This document shows positions 1 through 5,933 of a stretch of 5,933 nucleotides of DNA, piece after piece. The DNA comes from Pyramidobacter sp. Lineage in GTDB: Bacteria; Synergistota; Synergistia; Synergistales; Dethiosulfovibrionaceae. A model generated the notes under the pieces. It did not search any database. It saw nothing but the letters and a program-made list of their open reading frames with translations, and had not been told where the DNA came from. The stretch covers positions 1 through 5,933 of the forward strand of contig JAGAYQ010000114.1 in the NCBI GenBank assembly GCA_017940445.1, given 5' to 3'. Each line of letters opens with the position of its first letter. Position 1 is the first letter of the stretch. The position numbers and the translations under genes were made by a program.

Positions 1-1788
1 CCCAGGCTTCGCCTTGGGGATAAGCTTGCCCGGCCGGCCAAAAGGATTCTCGACGCTGTGGTTGCCCCACTTGTAGCGGCTCTCCGGGAATGCGTTGATG
101 CCGAACGAAAGCGTCATCCAGTTGTTGTTGTTGATCGGGCGCTTATCTTCGTGGATAACGAACTCCCACCAGGTGCAGCAGCTGTTGTTGTAGGTAAGAA
201 TATAAGACATCGTCTTCCATTCGTGCTTGTCGCCCGTCAGGTCGAAGATCGCCTGCACAGAGAAACGCAGAGACGGGCCGAGCTTCACGCCAATGCGCTG
301 ATAGAACGTATCTTCGTCATTGACGCGGTCCCAGCCGTTGCCGAAAGCCGAACGGCCGGAAACGCGGCGCTGTACATACGCTGAGCCAAGCTCGAATATA
401 CCGCAGGTAGCACGGATACCGACAGTTCCCGTAGTGATCTCCTGGCGGTCGCTGCGGTCGTTCTTATAAGCATAGTTCCAGTAATCGGCCTTGAAGAACG
501 GCGTAATCCACCAGCGTCCTACCTTGAACGGATAATCGAAGTAATAGTCGATGCCCCAGCCATAGCGCTCAATAAAGCCGCCGCGGTACAGCCGGCGATT
601 GACGCCGGTCTCCTCGAACTTGCCCCAGTTGCCCTTGAAACGCAGATATTGCGACACATCGCCAATGTGAAGCCCGATCCACGGTGAGGTCAGCCTCGCT
701 TCGGGCTTGCGCCAGATCGTCGTCTCGTATTCCTTGTCTCCGGCGCTCTTGAGAATATTTCTCTTCTCGCGTTGAGACCAGCCGACGTCAAGCGCCCAGC
801 CCGAGTGCTCCATCGTCATCCCCCAGAAAGGACGGTTTTTCGTCTCGCGGGTCCGATCTTCATAGTGATATTTGCTGCCAGCGTATAAAGACATCCAGCT
901 ATTCACATACTGGTCGATGCGGTAATCATATTCCGAGATGCCTTTTGTCCACACGGCCGCGCCGAGTTTCACAAACCCTGTGTTCCACGCTTTTTTATAC
1001 TCGGCCTCAAGGCCATAGCGTTTGTCGTCGTCAAAATTCGGCCTGATCGAGATCTTGTTTTTACGCCGCGGGCCCTGATTCACCGTGATATTGAACGGGA
1101 CGGTGAAGAGAAAGCGTTTTCCCGCATAAACGCGGGGCTTGTGCAGGATAATGTAGCGGTTCGGGATCAGGACAGCCTTCTTCGACGTGAAATGGTAATG
1201 CGGCTCGTCCTGCGGACAGGTCGTGTAGGAAGTCCCGCTCATGCGGACGATCATGTCGTCTGGGCTGCTCTTTCTCACGTTTCGGCCGTGGACCCATTTT
1301 TTATCATGCGCGATTGCAGGCGGAGCGACTTCAGCCGTACCGCCGCTGATGTAGAGCGTCCCGTTTTCGACTGCAGTCGTCCCCTCAGGGACTTTCAGAA
1401 GTCCCGTCGAATCGTTCAGATGATACTCAAGATAGGTCCCGCTCAGATCCTGTGCCTCAACTCGTTCCATAACAGGATTCCAGCCCTCGCGCTCAACGCG
1501 GAGACGCTTGCCCTCCTGCGAATAAGCGCAGATGACGTTTTCCTTCGTGTCCATCGTGATCCTGTCAGCATGAAGACGAAGGTCCATGTACCTGACAAAA
1601 GCATGCCCTTTTGCCTCTACAGAATGATGCGCCTCGTCAAAGCTGACCTCATCAGCTTCCAGCACGACAGGCAAAGTGCCGGTATTCTTTTTAGGAAGCT
1701 CTTTCTGAGCCGCCCATGAAGCGCTGCCCATCACGAACAGCGCGATCAGCGGAAGGATAATTCTTTTCAGTCGCATCCAGGCTTTCAT
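1..1788 (-). CDS. lptD: LptD/OstA-family outer-membrane LPS-assembly protein, 3' end beyond window
   Basis: LptD forms the outer-membrane beta-barrel that, with LptE, inserts LPS into the outer leaflet. The frame is open for 596 codons from ATG 1788 to base 1, with no stop, so the C-terminus is outside the window. Residues 1-26 form a signal peptide (basic start, hydrophobic LPLIALFVM, cleavage near SWA/AQK). Residues 40-155 look like the OstA/LptA-type beta-jellyroll (VVLEADEVSF, GHAFVRY). The segment TTCPQDEPHYHF (C191) matches the conserved LptD region around E. coli C173. From about 245 onward there are alternating aromatic-rich strands typical of a barrel. An adjacent Cys pair (C537-C538, NNSCCTWWEF) about 58 residues before the window edge matches E. 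coli C724-C725 (SSCCYAIRVGYER). Cysteines are at 87, 191, 462, 537 and 538. The ATG overlaps the lptC stop (TGATG); the upstream GGTGG is only a weak ribosome site, which suggests translational coupling. The barrel looks shorter than in E. coli. The family call is firm; the residue alignments were made by eye. Confidence 0.9.
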   Translation of the reverse strand, partial: MKAWMRLKRIILPLIALFVMGSASWAAQKELPKKNTGTLPVVLEADEVSFDEAHHSVEAKGHAFVRYMDLRLHADRITMDTKENVICAYSQEGKRLRVEREGWNPVMERVEAQDLSGTYLEYHLNDSTGLLKVPEGTTAVENGTLYISGGTAEVAPPAIAHDKKWVHGRNVRKSSPDDMIVRMSGTSYTTCPQDEPHYHFTSKKAVLIPNRYIILHKPRVYAGKRFLFTVPFNITVNQGPRRKNKISIRPNFDDDKRYGLEAEYKKAWNTGFVKLGAAVWTKGISEYDYRIDQYVNSWMSLYAGSKYHYEDRTRETKNRPFWGMTMEHSGWALDVGWSQREKRNILKSAGDKEYETTIWRKPEARLTSPWIGLHIGDVSQYLRFKGNWGKFEETGVNRRLYRGGFIERYGWGIDYYFDYPFKVGRWWITPFFKADYWNYAYKNDRSDRQEITTGTVGIRATCGIFELGSAYVQRRVSGRSAFGNGWDRVNDEDTFYQRIGVKLGPSLRFSVQAIFDLTGDKHEWKTMSYILTYNNSCCTWWEFVIHEDKRPINNNNWMTLSFGINAFPESRYKWGNHSVENPFGRPGKLIPKAKPG

Positions 1789-2321
1789 CAGTTCCACCAC
1801 CGTAAACAGCCGTTCGTCACATGGACGTCTTTCTGGCCGATCATCTGCGCAGTTTCGCACTCAAGACTGTAGACATCGCCGCTGATCGTGACGCCCTTAG
1901 GAAAATCCCAGCGGTCACCTTTCTGCGTCCAGCGGGCCAGCGGCGTCTTCCAAGACATCGGGTACTGCGGCCGCTGCCAGTCGCCTTCTGCCTCAACCAG
2001 CGTCAGTTCCTTCTTTTTGCTGTCGTAATCGCCGCTGGGGGCATTGATCGTGCGCTCCCCAGAAGGACCGGTGATGACGGCCGAGATCCCCGAGAGCCGA
2101 TCGATCGGATGATCACGGATCACGTTTTTCGCGCCGATAGCCCAGACGTCTTTGCCGATGACGCGGTGCGATTCGACTTCGCCGAGCTCCCAGCTCAGCG
2201 ACTCCGTTTTGCTGACGATCGCGTTGACGAGGTTCAAATCGCGTCGCATGCTCCATCCCCACAAGAAGAGCGCCGCAGCAATCGCAACGGCCAGAAGGAG
2301 TTTAACGATCCTCGACCACAC
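1788..2321 (-). CDS. lptC: LptC-like bitopic inner-membrane LPS export protein
   Basis: LptC anchors the periplasmic Lpt bridge to the LptB2FG transporter and passes LPS to LptA. The product is 177 residues, close to the 191 of E. coli LptC. Residues 5-24 form one hydrophobic helix after a short basic N-terminus, with RR just after it. Most of the rest would be periplasmic. It is beta-rich with the OstA/LptC-type pattern: residues 80-112 (AVITGPSGERTINAPSGDYD then KKELTLVEAEGDW) and 137-160 (WDFPKGVTISGDVYSLECET) resemble the repeated 'unset the base, keep the modified form' jellyroll strands of this superfamily. The start is GTG 2321, chosen because AAGGAAG lies 6 nt upstream; the nearby ATGs are in another frame and hit a stop after six codons. 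It begins 27 nt after the preceding gene and its stop overlaps the lptD start. Sequence conservation in LptC is low, so the call rests on length, topology and position beside lptD. No lptA or lptB is visible. Confidence 0.83.
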   Translation of the reverse strand: MWSRIVKLLLAVAIAAALFLWGWSMRRDLNLVNAIVSKTESLSWELGEVESHRVIGKDVWAIGAKNVIRDHPIDRLSGISAVITGPSGERTINAPSGDYDSKKKELTLVEAEGDWQRPQYPMSWKTPLARWTQKGDRWDFPKGVTISGDVYSLECETAQMIGQKDVHVTNGCLRWWN

Positions 2322-2327
2322 TATGAA

Positions 2328-2334
2328 CTTCCTT
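2328..2334 (-). promoter_or_regulatory. Ribosome binding site of lptC
   Basis: The minus strand reads AAGGAAG, then six bases, then GTG at 2321. This is the only good Shine-Dalgarno match nearby and it decides in favour of the GTG start. Confidence 0.7.
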
Positions 2335-2348
2335 TCATCATGCAGCGC

Positions 2349-3410
2349 CTAAAGGCTGTCGATCTCGGTCTTCTTTTTCGGGGGAGCCGGAACGCTTTCA
2401 TCTTTTCGGTCAGCTTCCTTTTTCAGCGCCACTTCTCCGCCGCCAACAACGTCATAGTATTTCTCGACCAGCAGCGGACGCAGCGATTCGGGGACGGGAT
2501 ACGCACCAACAGTCTGAGCAGAAGCTGTCTCCATGTACATCACAGCGCCAGCGGGCACTTCCTTGGCGTTGCCGCGGATCAGAAATCCTCCCGCAAGACC
2601 AAGAGGCCCAAGCGCGATCGCACCGACAAGGCTGGTTCCCGCCGCAGCCGCGTAACTCGCCTCAAATTCAGTCGCCTTCTTTGCTTCGTCGCCCTCAGTC
2701 AGAGGCAGTTCCTCACTGCCGAGTGCATGCAAGGTCTTCACAGCGATCTTGATCTGTGAAGGACGGCCAAAGAGGCCGGGCTTGCGCACGGAAGTAACGA
2801 CAGCCTCAGCAGGGGCGCCCGCAGGCACGACAAGCTTGCCGCCGGAAACGATGTTGTGAGTCAGACGAAGCAAAACTTTATCGCCCTTTTTCGTCGTCGA
2901 GGGCTTGAGCGTTTGCATCAGCTGAAGCCGCGCGACAGTTCCGGCAGGGAGCTCCACCGGCACGCTCGTCACAGGATCGGAAACGACCATGCCAAGCACT
3001 CGTTCAACACGCATCGCCACGGGCCGGTCATTCATCACGTTGCCTTCAAGCCGTTTTTCGACCACTGGAATACGCTCAACGAGCGGCAGCGCGGCATTGT
3101 TGAGCAGTTCCAGGCCCCACTCGGCAACGCTCATCTTGAACAGGAGCGAGGGCTGACCGTTGGAGCCTCTCTCGACAAAATCGATATGCGCCGACTGACG
3201 CTCAGCCAGCGTCCCCTGCAGCTTCGTCCCATACAGGTCTTTTTCGACGGCGTCGAGACGGCCGACGAGAGCCCCGCTGCGCACCGAACCGTAAACTGTG
3301 CGCTCAAGCTGATCGATCAGCTTTTCCGACTCGGTGCCGCCGGCGGCGCACGCCGCCGCGCAGCCAAGAATAACGGCACACCACGCTATGATCGTTTTTT
3401 TCATCATCAT
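2349..3410 (-). CDS. Exported protein of unknown function with YG repeats and a beta-rich domain
   Basis: I do not recognise this 353-residue protein as a named family. Residues 1-23 are an export signal (MMMKK, hydrophobic core, Ala-rich end). It contains Cys 11, 17 and 21, but none sits in a canonical lipobox, so a signal peptidase I substrate is more likely than a lipoprotein. Residues 32-71 are two tandem 20-residue units built on hydrophobic-E-x3-YG-x4-G-x-L-x2-R; a degenerate third lies at 114-134. Such LE..(Y/F)G.....L..R units occur in other bacterial envelope proteins. Residues 147-240 look all-beta, with two 'PAG' turns (LPAGTVARLQL, VVPAGAPAEAVV). Residues 253-278 are a Gly/Ala-rich hydrophobic stretch, followed by another VPAGAVMYMET strand. 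The tail (328-353) is charged and Pro/Lys-rich. The first of three consecutive ATGs is preferred because GGAG is 7 nt upstream. The gene starts 18 nt after the M23 gene and ends 27 nt before lptC, so a periplasmic or outer-membrane role linked to LPS export or the cell wall is plausible; that is inference only. Confidence 0.93.
   Translation of the reverse strand: MMMKKTIIAWCAVILGCAAACAAGGTESEKLIDQLERTVYGSVRSGALVGRLDAVEKDLYGTKLQGTLAERQSAHIDFVERGSNGQPSLLFKMSVAEWGLELLNNAALPLVERIPVVEKRLEGNVMNDRPVAMRVERVLGMVVSDPVTSVPVELPAGTVARLQLMQTLKPSTTKKGDKVLLRLTHNIVSGGKLVVPAGAPAEAVVTSVRKPGLFGRPSQIKIAVKTLHALGSEELPLTEGDEAKKATEFEASYAAAAGTSLVGAIALGPLGLAGGFLIRGNAKEVPAGAVMYMETASAQTVGAYPVPESLRPLLVEKYYDVVGGGEVALKKEADRKDESVPAPPKKKTEIDSL
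3198..3317 (-). repeat. Two tandem 20-residue repeats in the unknown exported protein
   Basis: Residues 32-51 and 52-71 of the product align without gaps. They share D2, E5, Y9, G10, G15, L17 and R20, plus hydrophobic residues at positions 1, 4 and 8. The DNA copies have diverged, so this is an old protein-level duplication and not a DNA repeat. A third, weaker unit (residues 114-134, VVEKRLEG with a later R) lies after a 42-residue spacer. Confidence 0.7.
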
Positions 3411-3416
3411 TGAATG

Positions 3417-3424
3417 TCTCCTTT
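3417..3424 (-). promoter_or_regulatory. Ribosome binding site of the unknown exported protein gene
   Basis: The minus strand reads AAAGGAGA in the short gap after the M23 gene stop. GGAG ends 7 nt before the first ATG (3410) and 13 nt before the third, so the first or second ATG is the likely start. Confidence 0.8.
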
Positions 3425-3428
3425 TTAT

Positions 3429-5042
3429 TTAACGAAGATAATTCATCGGGTTCGTCGGACGGTCGTTGATGCGCACCTCAAAGTGACAATGCGGTCCTGT
3501 CGCGCGTCCGCTGGAACCGACAGTCGCTATGACCTGCCCTTTTTTCACGTTCTGGCCTTTTTCAACGCTGAGCGACTGCGCATGGCCGTACAGTGTTGTG
3601 TACACACTGTCGTGGCGGATGATCACAGTGCGACCGTAGCCGTTCATCCATCCGGCAAAGATGACCTGTCCGCCCTTGGCCGCGCGGATTGGCGTGTAGC
3701 GCGGCAGACCAACGTCGATGCCCGCATGGAAGAGCTGCGTCCTCTTGATGGGATGACGTCTCCATCCAAAAGGACTGGTCACTTTGCCGACCACAGGCCA
3801 CGAGAAACGGCCCGAAACGCCGGCCACAGGCTTGGCAACAGGCGGGGCCTTTTTTGAAACGCCGCCGCCGCTGGCGCTGTTGCGGATGGCAACCAGCGTT
3901 TTGCTGGCGCCGGGGATAAACAGTTCCTGCCCGGCCCTGATCGCCGTTTTTTCGCCAAGCCCGTTTGCTGTACGTATCGCCTTCTCCGGCACGCTGTACT
4001 TTTTAGCAAGGGCCGCGACAGTTTGTCCGGCAGCGGCCTTCACACTCAGACCGTCCTGATTGGGAATGCGCAGTTCCGTCCCCGGTGCAAGACGATCGGG
4101 GTTGCGCAGGATGTTCGTGCCATACAGCGAGTCAATGCTCAGGTTATTGGCGCTTGCGATCATCCACAAAGAATCGCCGGGTTTGACAACATAGCGCTTG
4201 TACTTTACAGGCTCAACTTTTTGTTTGGCCGCCTGTTTTTCCTCGAGCCGGCTCTTCTGTTCTTCGAGCACGTCGTCAAGCAGGTCTTCGGTGCGCGGGA
4301 TCAGCAGCACCTGTCCTAATGCCAGCTTATTGGGGTTCGAGATGCTGTTTGCTTTGCTGATCGTCGCGACGAGGATCCCGTATTTGCGCGAGATGTCCGC
4401 AAGACGTTCGCCCTGTCCGACCTTATGCTCGATCCAGGGACGTTCATCAGAGTCATCGTCGCCGTCCTCCTCTTCGCCTAGCAGTTTCTCCAGCGTCACA
4501 TCCTCGTTTTTCAGACGGTCCACATCCGCAAGCGACAGAGACATGTAAGGATTGTGCACGGCCAGGGGCTCGGTAAACGTCTGCTCCGCCTCAGGCGCTG
4601 GCAAAACGAGAATCCGCCCTCCGTCGAGAGGGTCCTCATCGGGAACAACTTCGTCAAGCAAAAGGCCGCTCTGCTCATATTCCGGCACGTCAGGCAACAG
4701 AGAAGAGAGAGCTCCCAGGGAATTCGCAGAGATCGTGCGCTGGATCAGATCGCCCTGCGCAAGGGCCGCTTTCGCTTCGAGCGAAGGGAAAAACGCCGCC
4801 AGGGAAAAATTGTGCAGCGCCGGAAGCTCTACGGCATTTTTATGAGCGCCGTACATCGAGCCGACCGTCAGCACGATCATTGAGCCGATCAGTCCCCAGA
4901 ACGAGGCCCGGCCCTTTTTATGGTCCTGTTTATTGTCCAACTTGAATTCAACTCCCGAAAGTAACGTTTGGGTGCGCTTCTGGCAGTCCGCATCCTCAGG
5001 GACAAAGCGCTTGCGAGTAAAAAGCACTTGAGAAAAGTCCAC
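3429..5042 (-). CDS. Membrane-anchored LysM-M23 peptidoglycan endopeptidase
   Basis: This protein probably cleaves peptidoglycan cross-links or activates amidases in the periplasm. In 537 residues it shows: a charged N-terminus (1-46); one transmembrane segment (about 47-65), giving a cytoplasm-in anchor; a low-complexity region with an acidic run (189-200, EEEDGDDDSDE); three LysM peptidoglycan-binding domains (about 205-249, 283-326 and 332-377, the third divergent); a Gly/Pro/Lys linker (390-408); and an M23/LytM domain (413-533). All M23 zinc and catalytic residues are present: H439 and D443 in HAGID, H487 in YGHAQ, and H518/H520 in GPHCHFEV, so it should be active, unlike the degenerate LytM domains of E. 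coli NlpD and EnvC. The domain order resembles NlpD, but the anchor here is a membrane helix and not a lipid. It is the first gene of the unit that continues to lptD. The GTG start at 5042 is uncertain: there is no ribosome site, and codons 1-35 look weakly coding. A TTG at 4940 is an alternative that keeps the membrane helix. Confidence 0.95.
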   Translation of the reverse strand: MDFSQVLFTRKRFVPEDADCQKRTQTLLSGVEFKLDNKQDHKKGRASFWGLIGSMIVLTVGSMYGAHKNAVELPALHNFSLAAFFPSLEAKAALAQGDLIQRTISANSLGALSSLLPDVPEYEQSGLLLDEVVPDEDPLDGGRILVLPAPEAEQTFTEPLAVHNPYMSLSLADVDRLKNEDVTLEKLLGEEEDGDDDSDERPWIEHKVGQGERLADISRKYGILVATISKANSISNPNKLALGQVLLIPRTEDLLDDVLEEQKSRLEEKQAAKQKVEPVKYKRYVVKPGDSLWMIASANNLSIDSLYGTNILRNPDRLAPGTELRIPNQDGLSVKAAAGQTVAALAKKYSVPEKAIRTANGLGEKTAIRAGQELFIPGASKTLVAIRNSASGGGVSKKAPPVAKPVAGVSGRFSWPVVGKVTSPFGWRRHPIKRTQLFHAGIDVGLPRYTPIRAAKGGQVIFAGWMNGYGRTVIIRHDSVYTTLYGHAQSLSVEKGQNVKKGQVIATVGSSGRATGPHCHFEVRINDRPTNPMNYLR

Positions 5043-5053
5043 ACGTAAATGCT

Positions 5054-5059
5054 ATTATA
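5054..5059 (-). promoter_or_regulatory. Probable -10 box of the M23-lptC-lptD operon
   Basis: The minus strand carries a perfect TATAAT in the gap between the upstream terminator and the M23 gene. At 17 bp spacing the -35 position (5077-5082) reads ATGATT, a poor match, and no TGn extension is present, so activator help is possible. A start point 7-8 nt downstream would fall at about 5046-5047, only 4-5 nt before the annotated GTG. It is the only good -10 site I see in the gap. Confidence 0.5.
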
Positions 5060-5146
5060 CTCGCTTTGCGCCGTAAAATCATCCCTGACGATGAAATTCA
5101 TGTTTGGGCCTCGTTTACGGCACGAGCTGTGCCCCTATCGAGGGAT

Positions 5147-5184
5147 AAAAAAAGGCGCGTCCCGCCAGCAACGAAACGCGCCTT
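5147..5184 (-). terminator. Rho-independent terminator after the ppx/gppA gene
   Basis: On the minus strand a perfect 9-bp stem (AAGGCGCGT paired with ACGCGCCTT, arms 5176-5184 and 5152-5160, 15-nt loop) runs directly into seven T residues (5147-5153). It begins 32 nt after the phosphatase stop codon. On the plus strand the stem is followed by CTTCC instead of a U-tract, so it should act in one direction only. It separates the phosphatase gene from the envelope operon. Confidence 0.87.
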
Positions 5185-5216
5185 CTTCCATAAACAGATG
5201 ATCATAGCCAGACCGT

Positions 5217-5933
5217 TCAGCCATTCTGCGCTTCCAACAGCATCCGCAGCAGCGCGTGACGAAGTCCCCAGGCGCTGACTGTCAGCGATTCAGCTTTTGC
5301 CAGTTCCATTGCTGCTGTGACGATACATGCCCCGGCTAAAACGATATCAGCACGACCGGGCGGGAAATTGGCGAACTCGCGCCGTTCGGCGGCGCTGCGC
5401 CGCGCAAATGCGCGCAGGAGCTCCTGAGCCGTCTCAAATGAAAATGATGAACCATGCACCGCGACCGAGCTGTACTTTTTAAGCCGCTGATCCGCAGCCG
5501 CCAGTGCTGTGACTCCGCCGCCAAGTCCGACCATCATCGCAACGGGCCCGCACACGCCGGCAGCCGATAATTCGCTTCTGACTGCGGCGCATGCCTCCGC
5601 CAGCACATCGTCAGAAACTGCATTCTGCATCTCGTACTGCTCAGTCAGGACGACCGCGCCGACAGAGACACTGAACCGCCGAGTCACAGCTCCGTTTTCT
5701 GCAATGACAAACTCGGTACTGCCGCCGCCGGTGTCCATCGTCATCAAGACTCCCCGCTCGGGGACATCCAGCCCCCAAAGCACCGCCTGATACGACAGAC
5801 GCGCCTCATCCTCGCCGCTGAGCACGCGCAGAGTGAGACCGCTCAATTCCTTGACACGCTTTTGAAACTCTTCTGTGTTTTTCGCCGTTCTGACTGCCGC
5901 GGTCCCCGTGACCACGATCTGATCAGCCCCTGC
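5217..5933 (-). CDS. Ppx/GppA-family phosphatase, 5' end beyond window
   Basis: Members of this family remove terminal phosphate from polyphosphate (Ppx) or convert pppGpp to ppGpp (GppA) in the cytoplasm. The visible 238 residues are the C-terminal part; about 60-70 N-terminal residues, including the first phosphate-binding DxGTNS motif, would lie past the right edge. Family signatures in order, numbered from the edge: TGTAAVRTAKN (10-19), SGEDEARL (39-46, with the expected catalytic Glu at 43), the second phosphate loop DTGGGSTEF (67-75), VGAVVLTE (91-98), VGLGGGVTALAA (135-146), GRAD (193-196) and a final WGLRHALL (222-229). A GTG at 5915 is not the start, since the frame and the family motif continue upstream of it. 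The protein would be about 300 residues, the short two-domain form without the C-terminal HD-like domain of E. coli Ppx. The sequence does not separate Ppx from GppA activity. It ends in its own terminator, so it is not part of the lpt operon. Confidence 0.93.
   Translation of the reverse strand, partial: AGADQIVVTGTAAVRTAKNTEEFQKRVKELSGLTLRVLSGEDEARLSYQAVLWGLDVPERGVLMTMDTGGGSTEFVIAENGAVTRRFSVSVGAVVLTEQYEMQNAVSDDVLAEACAAVRSELSAAGVCGPVAMMVGLGGGVTALAAADQRLKKYSSVAVHGSSFSFETAQELLRAFARRSAAERREFANFPPGRADIVLAGACIVTAAMELAKAESLTVSAWGLRHALLRMLLEAQNG

Noticed and set aside
121..132. GTT/TTG triplet run
   Set aside because: It encodes consecutive Asn residues (NNNN) in an LptD loop near the C-terminus; too short to call a repeat feature.
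285..473. A short minus-strand open frame within lptD
   Set aside because: It is a different frame inside the clearly coding lptD barrel region, with no protein-like features.
1141..1719. A 192-codon open frame on the plus strand
   Set aside because: It is fully antisense to the 5' third of lptD, which has a signal peptide and family motifs; the plus-strand product has none.
1821..2759. A 312-codon open frame on the plus strand
   Set aside because: It lies antisense across lptC and the end of the exported-protein gene, its product is Arg/Phe/His-rich with no recognisable domain, and GC-rich codons on the opposite strand readily leave such frames open.
2856..3413. A 185-codon open frame on the plus strand
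   Set aside because: It is antisense to the exported-protein gene and ends in its start region; no ribosome site or domain seen.
5119..5133. GGCAC-GAGCT-GTGCC inverted repeat upstream of the operon promoter
   Set aside because: Only 5-bp arms, no U-tract and no known operator match; it lies about 37 bp upstream of the -35 position, so an operator role is possible but nothing supports it.
5217..5915. GTG 5915 as the start of the phosphatase gene
   Set aside because: The frame stays open to the window edge and the family motif around ADQIVVTGTAAVR spans this codon, so it is an internal valine.
1..5933. tRNA, rRNA, CRISPR array, insertion sequence, attachment site or horizontal-transfer signature
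   Set aside because: I saw no cloverleaf, no regularly spaced direct repeats, no transposase or terminal inverted repeats, and base use is even across the genes.

Overview
The window reads as a stretch of chromosome from a Gram-negative-type (diderm) bacterium. All five genes lie on the minus strand, and no gene on the plus strand can be supported. Two of the genes belong to the lipopolysaccharide export (Lpt) bridge, so the cell should have an LPS-bearing outer membrane. The divergent LptC/LptD sequences, the GC-rich codon use (by eye about 55-60 % GC) and the pairing with a LysM/M23 peptidase fit a member of the Synergistota. That assignment is inference from overall character; I could run no search, and a diderm Firmicute cannot be excluded.

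Reading in the direction of transcription (high to low coordinates): the right edge holds the C-terminal 238 residues of a Ppx/GppA-type exopolyphosphatase/pppGpp phosphatase. It is followed by a clear Rho-independent terminator (5147-5184). The remaining intergenic space (about 5043-5146) carries a consensus TATAAT -10 box, which probably starts the next transcription unit.

That unit holds four closely packed genes. (1) A membrane-anchored envelope protein with three LysM domains and an intact M23 endopeptidase domain (3429-5042). (2) An unrecognised exported protein with a short tandem YG repeat and a beta-rich domain (2349-3410). (3) An LptC-like bitopic protein (1788-2321). (4) An LptD-like outer-membrane LPS translocon, open at the left edge (1-1788). 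The gaps are 18 and 27 nt, and the lptC stop and lptD start overlap in TGATG, so the four are almost certainly one operon.

Functionally, the operon appears to combine peptidoglycan remodelling (LysM-M23) with LPS delivery to the cell surface (LptC at the inner membrane, LptD at the outer membrane). An uncharacterised periplasmic or outer-membrane protein is encoded between them. Main points of interest: LptD is unusually short between its conserved cysteine positions; the unknown protein is a candidate Lpt-linked envelope factor; and the first gene of the operon has an unsettled, possibly nearly leaderless, start.
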